Source of the DNA: an uncultured Draconibacterium sp.
GTDB taxonomy: Bacteria > Bacteroidota > Bacteroidia > Bacteroidales > Prolixibacteraceae
Direction of reading: 5' to 3'
Length of the DNA stretch: 64,000 bases
Assembly: GCF_963677155.1 (NCBI RefSeq)
Contig: NZ_OY781884.1
Span: forward strand, 1,482,501-1,546,500
Part shown: positions 1 through 10,590 of the stretch, piece by piece
Numbering within the stretch: position 1 is the stretch's first letter
Layout: the number at the start of each line of letters is the position of its first letter
The notes under the pieces: model-generated
The model's database searches: none
Seen by the model: the letters and a program-made list of their open reading frames with translations, nothing else
Told to the model about the DNA's origin: nothing
Program-made: the position numbers and the translations under genes

Positions 1-1246
<1,246 letters not shown>

Positions 1247-1523
1247 TTAGAGAATCCTCGTATTGATTCAATTGTATCTCTGTAAAATTGTCGTCTCTAT
1301 CTTGTGATTTGATTTGACTCTCGATAATTACTCGCGTAATCATCAAAATTATTTTTTCCCAACATGCCAAAGAACTTTAAAGCACAGAAACAGTAAACTG
1401 TTTCAACTTGTGTAGATAATTAAGGAATCGAACCTTAAAATGTGCACCAGCATTATCTCTTGTTCACTATTACTATGAACATGCCACTGTTTTGTGGTCT
1501 TTTTACGACTTTTCAGCCTCTCG
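1247..1523 (-). other. 23S-side internal transcribed spacer
   Basis: About 280 bases between tRNA-Ala and 23S on the minus strand. No gene is visible. It is AT-rich and presumably holds RNase III processing stems. A short minus-strand reading frame that runs into the 23S gene is not credible as a protein. Confidence 0.7.
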
Positions 1524-1597
1524 TGGAGAATAAGGGAGTCGAACCCTTGACCTCTAGAATGCAAATCTAGCGCTCTAGCCAACTGAGCTAATCCCCC
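1524..1597 (-). tRNA. tRNA-Ala (anticodon TGC)
   Basis: The minus strand folds as a cloverleaf with acceptor arms GGGGGAT and ATTCTCC, discriminator A, anticodon stem CTAGA/TCTAG and loop TTTGCAT, giving anticodon TGC. CCA is not encoded (the next bases are CGA). It sits between tRNA-Ile and 23S in the rRNA spacer, a standard arrangement. Confidence 0.95.
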
Positions 1598-1706
1598 GGT
1601 TTCAAGTTAAAAGTTCAAAGTCTAAAGTCAAAAGTATTGGTCTAGACTTACGTCTTTTGCCTTCCTACTTTTTTACTTTTGCCTTGTTTTACTTTTGCCT
1701 TGGCAG
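1598..1706 (-). repeat. Short repeats between the two spacer tRNAs
   Basis: The 109-base gap contains several near-copies of an ACTTTTGCCTT word on the plus strand (around 1658-1701) and complementary-sense words of the type AAAGTTCAAAGTCTAAAGTC (about 1612-1632). On the transcribed strand these could pair into a processing stem. There is no coding potential. Confidence 0.5.
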
Positions 1707-1780
1707 TAGTCCCGCCCAGACTTGAACTGGGGACCCCTACATTATCAGTGTAGTACTCTAACCAGCTGAGCTACGGGACT
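1707..1780 (-). tRNA. tRNA-Ile (anticodon GAT)
   Basis: Minus-strand cloverleaf with acceptor arms AGTCCCG and CGGGACT, discriminator A, anticodon stem CTACA/TGTAG and loop CTGATAA, giving anticodon GAT. CCA is not encoded. It is the first spacer tRNA after 16S. Confidence 0.95.
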
Positions 1781-1916
1781 GTTTTTTCTAAGCGCCAAGC
1801 TTCTGAGCTTTGGCTTTTAGCGCAGCTCCCGCTTTGCAACTCATTGTGTAATATTTTAAAAAAAGCAAGGACAACTATTGTCAATATCGTCACTGAAACT
1901 TCTAAACCTGTGCTCC

Positions 1917-3440
<1,524 letters not shown>

Positions 3441-3681
3441 AAATATAAAAAGTTTAATATCTTTCGCTACAGGTTTACTTGTCTCTCAGAAATCAACAAA
3501 GTTGTTTTATTATTAACCTTGCTTTTTTGTGCTTCAAAATTTTAAAGAACTCGCGTAAAAAAACCAGCAAATCTGTTTTACCTCTCAATGCCGGCCATCT
3601 ACTTTCTTGTATTTTTCTCTGGCGTTTCTCCTTCTAAAATCACTCTCACTACCAGAACTCGTTTCCCTTTTAACGGGGCGA

Positions 3682-3712
3682 CAAAGGTAAGTACTTTTTC
3701 AAAACCACCAAA
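3682..3712 (-). promoter_or_regulatory. rrn promoter P1 (nearest 16S)
   Basis: The minus strand reads TTTG (3709-3712), a 19-base spacer, then TACCTTTG (3682-3689). This is an exact match to the Bacteroidota primary-sigma consensus TTTG-N19-TAnnTTTG. It lies about 245 bases upstream of the mature 16S 5' end. Confidence 0.85.
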
Positions 3713-3856
3713 GCTTTTTTCGCTTTTTTTTGAAACTTTATTTCTAACGTTTCCGTGATTTTGCGCAGTCTTCAGTGCCGTTCCACCAGCCTTCCAACTA
3801 CTCGCCTGTTACCATCATTTTGTCTTTTGAACGTCGCTTCGTTTCCAAAGCGGCTG

Positions 3857-3887
3857 CAAAGGTAATTCTATTTTCGTTTCTGCCAAA
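3857..3887 (-). promoter_or_regulatory. rrn promoter P2
   Basis: The minus strand reads TTTG (3884-3887), 19 bases, TACCTTTG (3857-3864): again an exact consensus match. It begins exactly 175 bases from P1 and has the same flanking word, GCGGCTGCAAAGGTAA on the plus strand. Confidence 0.85.
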
Positions 3888-4031
3888 CTCTTTTTAAAGT
3901 TTTTTCGAAACTTTTTTTTCGAACCGTTTTGTCGTTTCGAAGACCTCGATCTCCGTCCCAACTACCGGCTCTGCCTTTGCCGTTCCTTTTCCCAACCGTT
4001 TCTATGAACTGCGCTTCTCTCAAAGCGGCTG

Positions 4032-4062
4032 CAAAAGTAAGCAAGGTTTTTAATAATGCAAG
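4032..4062 (-). promoter_or_regulatory. rrn promoter P3 (farthest from 16S)
   Basis: The minus strand reads CTTG (4059-4062), 19 bases, TACTTTTG (4032-4039). The -7 element is perfect and the -33 element has one mismatch. It is spaced exactly 175 bases from P2 and flanked by the same GCGGCTGCAAA word. Confidence 0.75.
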
Positions 4063-4134
4063 CACTTGGAACAAAATAATTACAACTATTTGGGAGGCAA
4101 AATCGCAATTAGCTGATAGTGTGGAGAGAATGAT

Positions 4135-5217
4135 TCAATAAATTTTTAGGGCTGCCGATTTAAAAAGACAGTAGACACGCTGGCCTTTATCCAGGCACAT
4201 ACTTTTTTGTGAAGCTTCGGTAACTTCGACAATGATGTTTTCACCTACATCAACTATACAAAAGGCCAGACCGTCTTTTAAAAAGACTTCTTTCATGGTG
4301 CCTGCTACCTGGTTGCGGAGCGAGATATTTTGGACCGGCTCTTTTGATAAAGCGATGCTCTCGGGCTTGATTAGCACCTTGAGTTCCTGATTTACCTCTA
4401 CATCTTTTCCGATAGTTTGTGTCAAGGCCTGAATCTGCAGGTTGCTTTTATGGCTTTTCAGCAAAACCATATTCTTCGATTCAAGGTGTGCGAATACCGA
4501 CAAGTGCATTACATTGTACCAGCCCGACTCGTGCATCAGCGCCAAATTATCAGGCTGGCCCAACAGGTCGGTGAACTTTCCATGCCCAAGCAAGCGACCA
4601 TTTTTCAGTAGCATTAAGTTATCGGTAAGACTTAAAAGGTCGGGAAGATCGTGGCTTACTATTAATATAGGAAGCGAAAACTTCTGATGCACCCTGTTTA
4701 AATACGGAATTATTTCACGACGCAGGTTTACATCCAGTGCCGAAAAAGGTTCATCCATCAACAATATTTTCGAACCACTGATAATGGCACGCCCAATTGC
4801 AGCCCGTTGTTTTTCTCCACCGGAACACTGTTCGGGTTTCTTATTTAATAAATGAGCAATCTGCAAAGTTTCGATCACCTCATCGAAAAGTTCCTGATCG
4901 GGATTCTTTTCTCCGTACAACAGGTTCTTCTTTATAGTATAGTGCGGAAAAAGTCGCTCGTCCTGGAAAACGTAGCCCACCCTTCGCTTCCTGATCTTAA
5001 CATTTTGCTTATTCTTAGTATCGAGAAGTGTATCGCCATTCAAATGAATATAACCTGAATCGGGGGTAACAATTCCGGCAATGGAATTCAGCAAACTTGT
5101 TTTCCCATGACCCGACGGTCCGAAAATACCGGTAATCCCATTGGGGATATCAGCTTTTACATCGAGCGTAAAATCCTTTCGCTGCAGTTTTATATGGAAA
5201 CTCAATGCCTGGGTCAT
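4135..5217 (-). CDS. modC: Molybdate ABC transporter ATP-binding protein ModC
   Basis: ATPase that powers molybdate import through ModB. The 360-residue protein has Walker A GPSGHGKT (33-40), a Q-loop in GYVFQDERLF (81-90), an ABC signature CSGGEKQ (131-137, with C in place of the usual L), Walker B ILLMDEP (151-157), a switch histidine in IVSHD, and a C-terminal Mop/TOBE-like domain (about 285-355) of the type that binds molybdate in ModC. Its ATG overlaps the modB stop by four bases, so the two are translationally coupled. It is the last gene of the nif-mod run, just before the rRNA operon. The length is normal for the family. Confidence 0.93.
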   Translation of the reverse strand: MTQALSFHIKLQRKDFTLDVKADIPNGITGIFGPSGHGKTSLLNSIAGIVTPDSGYIHLNGDTLLDTKNKQNVKIRKRRVGYVFQDERLFPHYTIKKNLLYGEKNPDQELFDEVIETLQIAHLLNKKPEQCSGGEKQRAAIGRAIISGSKILLMDEPFSALDVNLRREIIPYLNRVHQKFSLPILIVSHDLPDLLSLTDNLMLLKNGRLLGHGKFTDLLGQPDNLALMHESGWYNVMHLSVFAHLESKNMVLLKSHKSNLQIQALTQTIGKDVEVNQELKVLIKPESIALSKEPVQNISLRNQVAGTMKEVFLKDGLAFCIVDVGENIIVEVTEASQKSMCLDKGQRVYCLFKSAALKIY

Positions 5218-5915
5218 GCCGTTTTACTTTTAATTACACGACGGTTTAAGAATTCGGCAGCTATCATTGCCAACAATGATAATATAACCGATACCACAAC
5301 CAAACGCATGGTTGAAGCTTCTTGTCCGGGAACCTGCATTTCAGAAAAAATGGCCAGCGGAAGTGTTTGTGTTTTGCCTTCGATGTTTCCGGCAAATGAA
5401 ATGGTAGCACCAAATTCGCCAAGACTTCTTGCAAACGAAAGAATAAAACCACTGATTACACCAGGCAATGCCAACGGAAGTGTGATAGTAAAAAACACCC
5501 GGAGATTGGATGCTCCCAAAGTGCGCGCAGCTTCTTCCAGTTTTTGGTCGACCAATTCAATGGATAAACGAATGGAACGCGTAACCAACGGAAAGGAGAC
5601 AAAAATGGCTGCGATTACAGCGGCGTAAAACGAAAAGGCGATTTGAATTCCGAATGTTTCGTAAAAGAATTTACCGATAACTCCACGGTTTCCGAAAATC
5701 AGTAATAATAAATAACCGGTTGTAATGGGAGGTAAGACCAATGGTAAATGTATGATTCCCTCAACCACCGACTTGCCAAAAAACCTTTTCCGAGCCAGAA
5801 ACCAGCCCACGGCTATGGCCAGCGGCAAGGTTATTACAGCACAAATTAGCGCAACATATAACGATAATTGTATTGCCGACAACTCGCTTGCTGTATATTT
5901 AAACAATTCACTCAA
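5214..5915 (-). CDS. modB: Molybdate ABC transporter permease ModB
   Basis: Inner-membrane channel for molybdate. The 233-residue protein has several hydrophobic segments (about 13-40, 50-75, 85-110, 145-170, 205-225). Its EAA loop, EEAARTLGASNLRVFFTITL, is the contact site for ModC. It overlaps modA by eight bases at its start and modC by four at its end, so modABC is a tight unit. In the nif context it supplies molybdenum for the FeMo cofactor. A tungstate or sulfate permease is the main alternative, but the neighbours favour molybdate. Confidence 0.92.
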   Translation of the reverse strand: MSELFKYTASELSAIQLSLYVALICAVITLPLAIAVGWFLARKRFFGKSVVEGIIHLPLVLPPITTGYLLLLIFGNRGVIGKFFYETFGIQIAFSFYAAVIAAIFVSFPLVTRSIRLSIELVDQKLEEAARTLGASNLRVFFTITLPLALPGVISGFILSFARSLGEFGATISFAGNIEGKTQTLPLAIFSEMQVPGQEASTMRLVVVSVILSLLAMIAAEFLNRRVIKSKTA

Positions 5916-6675
5916 TCTTAAATCCGTGTTTTATCCAGATGTCTTTTGCTTCTTTCGAGGTCAGAAAATTATAAAAGAGCCTGGTTTGTTCGTTGTTTTT
6001 GTTCTTTAAAATGGAGGCATAAAAACCAATGGGCGGGTACAGATCGTCAGGTACAATAGAAACGATCTTTACTTTTTTTGATTTCAGTGCATCTGTTTTG
6101 TACACAATTCCCATTTCTACTTCGCCCAATTCTACCATCATTAATGCTGAGCGCACGTCTTTGGCCGGCAAGATACGATCGGTTAAAGCATCGGCATAAC
6201 CACCGCTCTCTATTGCTTTCCAGGCATAGTCGCCTGCTGGTACATGTTTCGGATCGCCAATTGAAAGGCGTCCATTAAACTGTTCAGGAAAATGATCCAA
6301 AAAAGTAATGCTATCCGCTTCACTATCGGAAGGAACGATCACCGCCAGCAACGTTCCAACAACTTTCTCTTTTGATTCAGGAACTACCAACCCCAGATTA
6401 ATCAGGTAGTCTACCCATTTTTCATTGGCAGAAATATATACTGAAGGTTGTGCTCCCTGTTCAATTTGCCGGGCCAATGTTCCCGACGAAGCAAAATTCA
6501 GCTTTATGTCGACGTCATTTTCGGCTTTATAGATTTCAACTAGTTCGGTAACAACATTTGTTAATCCGGCACCGCTGAAAACCAAAAGTTCTGCCGACTG
6601 CTTTTTCTGTGATTTTGGGGCACACCCAAAAACCAGGAATACTATTAATATATATAGTAAAGTTTTTCTACACAT
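5908..6675 (-). CDS. modA: Molybdate-binding lipoprotein ModA
   Basis: Oxyanion-binding receptor that delivers molybdate to ModBC. The 255-residue protein starts with a lipoprotein signal whose lipobox ends at Cys18 (LVFGC), so it should be anchored to a membrane. The body is a type II periplasmic binding protein: FSGAGLTNVVTELVEIY opens the first lobe and contains the oxyanion-binding residues, and the segments FASSGTLARQIEQGAQ and GIVYKTDA are typical of ModA. It follows the HEPN-like gene by 94 bases and overlaps modB. Tungstate specificity cannot be excluded from sequence. Confidence 0.92.
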   Translation of the reverse strand: MCRKTLLYILIVFLVFGCAPKSQKKQSAELLVFSGAGLTNVVTELVEIYKAENDVDIKLNFASSGTLARQIEQGAQPSVYISANEKWVDYLINLGLVVPESKEKVVGTLLAVIVPSDSEADSITFLDHFPEQFNGRLSIGDPKHVPAGDYAWKAIESGGYADALTDRILPAKDVRSALMMVELGEVEMGIVYKTDALKSKKVKIVSIVPDDLYPPIGFYASILKNKNNEQTRLFYNFLTSKEAKDIWIKHGFKIE

Positions 6676-6769
6676 TATTCATCCGTTAAAGTTAGGTAAA
6701 TTGTGGGTTCAACAAGTAAAGATGCTTCCTATAAAAACACCATTCCATCAGAAACAGTACTGAAAAATC

Positions 6770-7162
6770 TTAAACAGACTCTTCTTCAACTAATCTTGCA
6801 TTACAAAACTCTTTCAATGCATTGGTAAAATCGAGCATTCTCGACAACTCTTCGCGTGTTGGCTCCAGGGTTTCCAGCACTTCCAACGAGCAGAAATTCA
6901 TAAAACGATTGATAAACCGCGCCTCCACAAGAAACTCTTCAGGAACTTCCATTTTCTTACCAATCTGCTTTAATATGGCTGTTATTCCCGAATGTTCAGG
7001 CAGTTCCCCCGTACTCACGCACAAAGCTGTCAGATAGTTTTCCACTGCCATGCTCAATACATTATATACTACCAGGCTTCCCAATTTCTCTTTTTTGTAC
7101 GAACCAACTGCTGCTTTTGCGTAGCTATCGGCCTCATCCATGTACTTTGTCCAGTTTGCCAT
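6770..7162 (-). CDS. Small HEPN-like helical protein in the nif-mod run
   Basis: Not recognised with certainty. The 130-residue protein is predicted largely helical and has no signal peptide. The N-terminal half (KYMDEADSYAKAAVGSYKKEK, then a hydrophobic helix with VVYNVLSMAVENYLTALC) and the segment PEHSGITAILKQI resemble HEPN-domain proteins. The RNase-type R-x4-H motif of toxin HEPNs is not evident, so nuclease activity is unlikely. It lies 29 bases after the porin gene and 94 bases before modA, in the same direction, so it is probably co-expressed with molybdate uptake. A binding or adaptor role tied to nitrogen fixation is inference. There is no adjacent nucleotidyltransferase partner. 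Confidence 0.6.
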   Translation of the reverse strand: MANWTKYMDEADSYAKAAVGSYKKEKLGSLVVYNVLSMAVENYLTALCVSTGELPEHSGITAILKQIGKKMEVPEEFLVEARFINRFMNFCSLEVLETLEPTREELSRMLDFTNALKEFCNARLVEEESV

Positions 7163-7191
7163 AATTTCAAATTTTAGTTATTCAACCTTGT

Positions 7192-8361
7192 TTATATTAT
7201 TAATTGTAATCCCAGCGAAATGTAATTTCCCGGGTACGTTGTATTTTTAATGTAGTGGTTCTTTGTTCCGTCGCCATCATGAACTATATAGTGAAGATTA
7301 ATTTTTACCTTCTTTTTGGCAGATATGAGGTTTAATCCAAAATCGAGCTTTGTATCGGTACCATCAAAGAAAGAAACATCCTTAAAGCTCTCACCGCCGG
7401 AAAATTCTTCAAACATTACGGTAGGTTCCAGTATCCAATCTTTTTTCAAGAATATATTGTAGCCGGTTCGAAGCATAAAACAGTTAGCGCTGTATTCAAG
7501 ATTGTTTTTCCGCGTTAAATGATTATACTCTCCGTCGATTTTCAAATGACCGAGATATAAAGTTGCATCGGCACTTACAGTTTGAGTACTTCTAAAAGCA
7601 TCGGTTTTCCCTTGCGTAGAAAATCCAACTCCAAAAGTTGCACTGGTTCGCTTTTTCAACAAGTTGTTTGAGAAACAATATTTGTATTTCGAGAATTCCT
7701 TGTCGCCGAAGTTGAGCATAAAATGCCCCAGCAAAACCGGCGACCAATTTGTTTTCATAACACTCACCACATCCTGGCGATTGATAATGGATATATTATA
7801 TATAAGCGTTTGTTTTCCCAACTCTCCCAAACCTCCGAGATTAAGTCCCGGACTGATTCCGTTAGCTTTTCCGGAAACGAACTGTCGCAGGTAACACGAG
7901 TTCTCCGTTTTATCGAGCGAACTGGTTGTCCATGGCGAAGTTGTTGACTCGCGGCTCAAATGCGGCAGAAAATAACCACCCGTTACATTTAACCAGTCAC
8001 TTTCCGGAAGAAGATCGTAAGTAAAATAGGCGCTCCAAAGTGCAACTGCCCCCGTGTTAACCACACCTTTTGTGGAAGAAAAACCATCTTTTGCCAAATT
8101 ATCGAACGATAACATTACGTCGTAGGAGAGCTCGGGCAAAACATTTCCTTTCACACCCAATCGTCCGCGCCTGAAATAAGAAGCAAAACGATTGGCTGCT
8201 TCTGCCTCATCAGAAGTCACTCCCTGACTTACAACATTCCAAAACTGAACCTTTAAATAAGGAGTAATGGTTGGCTTAAACGGTTTTTCCTGAACGGTTT
8301 TTCCTGCCTGAACCAAAAGTGCCGCGAAAAGCAGCAATAAGAATATTACTTTAAACTTCAT
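7192..8361 (-). CDS. Outer-membrane porin, phosphate-selective OprO/P-like
   Basis: The 389-residue protein has a clear signal peptide (residues 1-19, hydrophobic LLLLFAALLVQAG). Alternating hydrophobic and aromatic strands follow, and it ends in a beta-strand (NYISLGLQLII), as expected for an outer-membrane barrel. Features such as YFRRGRLGVKGNVLPELSYDVMLSFDN near the N-terminus match the OprO/OprP group of Bacteroidota anion porins. It starts only 10 bases after nifV and precedes the HEPN-like gene and modABC. Its likely job in this context is passage of an anion such as molybdate or an organic acid, but that is inferred from position. The family assignment is moderate. Confidence 0.75.
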   Translation of the reverse strand: MKFKVIFLLLLFAALLVQAGKTVQEKPFKPTITPYLKVQFWNVVSQGVTSDEAEAANRFASYFRRGRLGVKGNVLPELSYDVMLSFDNLAKDGFSSTKGVVNTGAVALWSAYFTYDLLPESDWLNVTGGYFLPHLSRESTTSPWTTSSLDKTENSCYLRQFVSGKANGISPGLNLGGLGELGKQTLIYNISIINRQDVVSVMKTNWSPVLLGHFMLNFGDKEFSKYKYCFSNNLLKKRTSATFGVGFSTQGKTDAFRSTQTVSADATLYLGHLKIDGEYNHLTRKNNLEYSANCFMLRTGYNIFLKKDWILEPTVMFEEFSGGESFKDVSFFDGTDTKLDFGLNLISAKKKVKINLHYIVHDGDGTKNHYIKNTTYPGNYISLGLQLII

Positions 8362-8371
8362 ATCTACTGAT

Positions 8372-9496
8372 TTAAATGTTTGAAGAGATCAGGTTTTTTA
8401 CCTCATTGAAATGCAGATCGCGCTTTAACTCGGTCGAGAGCTTTTTAATTTTAGCGACAAGAATGGCCAATTCGTTTTTCTGCAGAAAAATATTTCGTTT
8501 TTCCAACATCTCGTTAACCGCCCCCATTCCCGAGTGTTTTCCGATAACCAATTCGGTATGCCGCCCTATTTCGTTCGGATTAAAGGGTTGATAGGACAGC
8601 GGGTTTTCTTTTAGGCTGCGGCAGTGAATTCCGGATTCGTGCGAAAAAACCAATTCTCCCGACACCGGTTTCGACAATGCCAACTTTCGTTCCGAAGCCT
8701 TTTCCACCAGCTTCGAAAGCAGAACCATTTTTTCGCCTTCGAGATTAAAATTATAACCGCCGGAGTATTTCAGGGCAAAAGCCACTTCTTCCAGACAGGC
8801 ATTTCCGGCTCGTTCGCCCAGCCCGTTTACCGTAAGACTTACACTTTGTGCACCCGACTGTAAAGCCACAACATGGTTGGCAGTTGCCATTCCCAAATCG
8901 TTGTGCCCGTGAAATTCAAAGTCTACATCCACAAAATCACTACTTAGTCTAGTAAACAGTTTTTGAACGGAAAGCGGATTCAGAATTCCTACCGTGTCTG
9001 CAATCCGTACACGTTTGGCACCGTATAAAGTTGTTAGATAGATGTATTCTTTAAGGAAATCGTAATCGGCACGCGAAGCATCCTGCGCACCAACGGCCAC
9101 AAATTCGAAATGGTTTGCGGCAAAATTCATTATGCCGGGAAGGTTTTTTCGTACCCAGTCGCGCGACTTCCCAAGCGTTTCCAATTGTATGTCGGAAACC
9201 GGAAACGAAAGGTTGACCCTACTTGCTCCAGCAGCCAGGGCAGCTTCCAAGTCGTTGAAAGTTGCCCTGCACCAGCAGGTTGAAGCGAAGGAAAATCCCT
9301 GGTTGATCAAACAACGAATGTCACTCTGCTCCTTTTCGCCCATGGCCGGAGTTCCTATTTCTAGTTCCGGGACTCCAATATCATCGAGCTTTTGAGCAAT
9401 TTCGAGTTTCTCTTTCAATGAAAATACTACACCCGGAGCTTGTTCTCCGTCACGCAGCGTAGTGTCGATCAAATATGGGAACTTCTCATCCTTCAT
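8372..9496 (-). CDS. nifV: Homocitrate synthase NifV
   Basis: Condenses acetyl-CoA and 2-oxoglutarate to homocitrate, the organic ligand of FeMo-co. The 374-residue protein opens with the DRE-TIM metallolyase motif [12 protein letters not shown] (11-22). It contains the metal-binding [13 protein letters not shown] segment, the [11 protein letters not shown] loop, and [11 protein letters not shown] and [10 protein letters not shown] further on, all typical of homocitrate and isopropylmalate synthases. The short length and lack of the leucine-binding C-terminal domain fit NifV rather than LeuA. It is separated from the ferredoxin gene by 218 bases with a hairpin and is followed closely by the porin. 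Confidence 0.95.
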   Translation of the reverse strand: MKDEKFPYLIDTTLRDGEQAPGVVFSLKEKLEIAQKLDDIGVPELEIGTPAMGEKEQSDIRCLINQGFSFASTCWCRATFNDLEAALAAGASRVNLSFPVSDIQLETLGKSRDWVRKNLPGIMNFAANHFEFVAVGAQDASRADYDFLKEYIYLTTLYGAKRVRIADTVGILNPLSVQKLFTRLSSDFVDVDFEFHGHNDLGMATANHVVALQSGAQSVSLTVNGLGERAGNACLEEVAFALKYSGGYNFNLEGEKMVLLSKLVEKASERKLALSKPVSGELVFSHESGIHCRSLKENPLSYQPFNPNEIGRHTELVIGKHSGMGAVNEMLEKRNIFLQKNELAILVAKIKKLSTELKRDLHFNEVKNLISSNI

Positions 9497-9714
9497 AATA
9501 TATAATTGTTATTGGTTTTCAATCCGATAAAAGTACCCCCGGCATAAGCCGGGAATACAATACAAGTTGAAGTTTGATTAGTTCTGGTTATACCGATGAG
9601 CGTTTAATTTTAACTATCGGCATTATCCATTGTAATATCATCGTTTCGCTTAAAGCTCACGCTGAGAACAATCAGGATAAGAGGGGAAAATCAATTGAGT
9701 TCAGCAGTTTAACT
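9497..9714 (-). other. nifV leader with hairpin
   Basis: This 218-base gap holds a perfect 6-bp stem with a 4-base loop, CCCGGC-ATAA-GCCGGG (9538-9553). On the minus strand it lies between the ferredoxin gene and nifV and is followed by a weakly T-rich stretch. It may be an attenuator, a processing site or a weak terminator. No second sigma54 site was seen, and the 64-residue plus-strand frame is not credible. Confidence 0.5.
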
Positions 9715-10020
9715 TTACTCGCTTATGAGATAATCCTCAACGGCCTCCCCCTCTTCCAGTGCATCTAAAATGTCGTCGATTTTTTCTTCGTTAATACCGC
9801 CATACCAATAATTATTTGGGTGAACAACCATTACCGGCCCTTGTGAGCAAACGTTTAAACAAGCAGTGGAAGAGACCGCAACATCGAGGCCGCGGTCGTT
9901 ACATTCTTCCATTATATATTGAATTAAATCGGATGAACCATTTTTGTTACAATAACCTTGTGCATCGCCGGCAACCCGGTACGAGTTGCATACTAAAATG
10001 TGAAATTCTGGTTTTTTCAT
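9715..10020 (-). CDS. Thioredoxin-like [2Fe-2S] ferredoxin
   Basis: Small 101-residue iron-sulfur protein of the thioredoxin-fold ferredoxin family (relatives include NuoE-type domains and the Clostridium/Aquifex 2Fe-2S ferredoxins). The likely cluster ligands are Cys11, Cys24, Cys54 and Cys58, giving the spacing C-x12-C-x29-C-x3-C. An acidic C-terminus (DDILDALEEGEAVEDY) could dock a partner. There is no signal peptide. Within a nif operon it probably carries electrons to nitrogenase or serves cofactor assembly. Which of the two cannot be read from sequence. Confidence 0.85.
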   Translation of the reverse strand: MKKPEFHILVCNSYRVAGDAQGYCNKNGSSDLIQYIMEECNDRGLDVAVSSTACLNVCSQGPVMVVHPNNYWYGGINEEKIDDILDALEEGEAVEDYLISE

Positions 10021-10056
10021 CTTGTTCTATATTTTAAGTTGATACTATTCTATTAA

Positions 10057-10132
10057 TGTCATTTCGACGACAAAGGAGGAGAAATCTTTTTCAACGGACA
10101 GATTTCTCAGTCATGCTTCCTTCGAAATGACA
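10057..10132. repeat. Intergenic palindromic element (TGTCATTTCGA type), copy 1
   Basis: Outer arms TGTCATTTCGA (from 10057) and TTCGAAATGACA (10121-10132) enclose inner arms GAGAAATCT and AGATTTCTC, forming a nested long hairpin. A related element occurs at 18872-18945 and a decayed one at 10497-10577. Such elements are scattered between genes in many Bacteroidota genomes. Here it separates the nifX-like and ferredoxin genes. Confidence 0.75.
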
Positions 10133-10140
10133 GCTATTTA

Positions 10141-10488
10141 TTATTTACATTTTCCGCTACAGCCCGGAATTTTATCGATATTACAAGAACATGGTTGTAC
10201 AATAATACCTTTGGCTTTTAGTGCAGCTTCTGGTTTCTCGCCAATTTGAAGCGTATACACCTTCTCACAATCTTTTATTCGTTCGTAAACCATTGACAGC
10301 CGGTCTCCTGAAAACTTATGATCCTTGTCGGGCATTTCCTCCGTATCTGATTTGCAATAGGAATTTACCATCCTGGTTTCGATAAGTTTTACATCATTGG
10401 CTTTTACATCGTAGATCGAAAAACTACGTGCTTTTCCAAAATGCTGGTCAACCTTTACGCCACTTGTTGTTGTTACTGCTATTCTCAT
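10141..10488 (-). CDS. NifX/NafY-family FeMo-co carrier-like protein with Cys-rich tail
   Basis: 115-residue member of the dinitrogenase iron-molybdenum cofactor biosynthesis family, which binds NifB-co or FeMo-co precursors during assembly. The N-terminal MRIAVTTTSGVKVDQHFGKA, with HFGKA at 16-20, is the family hallmark. The C-terminus is unusual: cysteines at 100, 102, 110 and 114 (CSC...GCSGKC), with more at 45 and 74. The tail resembles the end of the neighbouring NifB (CGSECSGKGTGCG), hinting at a shared metal- or cluster-binding feature. It lies 102 bases after nifB. The exact name (NifX, NafY or a VnfX-like protein) is uncertain. Confidence 0.85.
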   Translation of the reverse strand: MRIAVTTTSGVKVDQHFGKARSFSIYDVKANDVKLIETRMVNSYCKSDTEEMPDKDHKFSGDRLSMVYERIKDCEKVYTLQIGEKPEAALKAKGIIVQPCSCNIDKIPGCSGKCK

Positions 10489-10496
10489 TTGAATCT

Positions 10497-10577
10497 ATGT
10501 TTATTGTGATCGATCCATCGACTAATGGAGAGAAAACTCAACTTTGGAACAAATTTCTCTCTCCGTTCGAAATAACA
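10497..10577. repeat. Decayed palindromic element between nifB and nifX-like gene
   Basis: Contains a GGAGAGAAA (10527-10535) / TTTCTCTCTCC (10554-10564) stem followed by GTTCGAAATAACA, which matches the right arm of the TGTCATTTCGA elements with changes. The left outer arm is eroded. It is probably a degenerate copy of the element at 10057. Confidence 0.5.
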
Positions 10578-10590
10578 TTATTATTATTCG

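Larger units (their letters stand above)
3682..4040 (-). repeat. Degenerate ~175-bp tandem repeats carrying rrn promoters
   Basis: The promoter cores start at 3682, 3857 and 4032, so the period is 175 bases twice over. The most similar parts between units are the promoter core and the preceding segment (GAACGTCGCTTCG... and GAACTGCGCTTCT..., each leading into AAAGCGGCTGCAAA). The middles have diverged. This suggests an old promoter duplication kept for strong rRNA transcription. Confidence 0.6.
3441..4134 (-). other. rRNA operon leader and promoter region, no gene
   Basis: About 690 bases between 16S and modC, without a credible gene. The half nearest 16S is the transcribed leader. The other half contains three promoter-like blocks, each on a degenerate repeat of about 175 bases (listed separately). 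The 68- and 70-residue reading frames here are rejected because they overlap the promoter repeats and resemble no family. Confidence 0.75.

Noticed and set aside
5107-5628. Plus-strand frame of 173 residues
   Set aside because: It is antisense to modB, which has strong family motifs; its composition is that of a shadow frame.
9538-9553. Strong terminator before nifV
   Set aside because: The stem is perfect, but the following stretch is only weakly T-rich, and nifV needs transcription from upstream; kept as a hairpin only.
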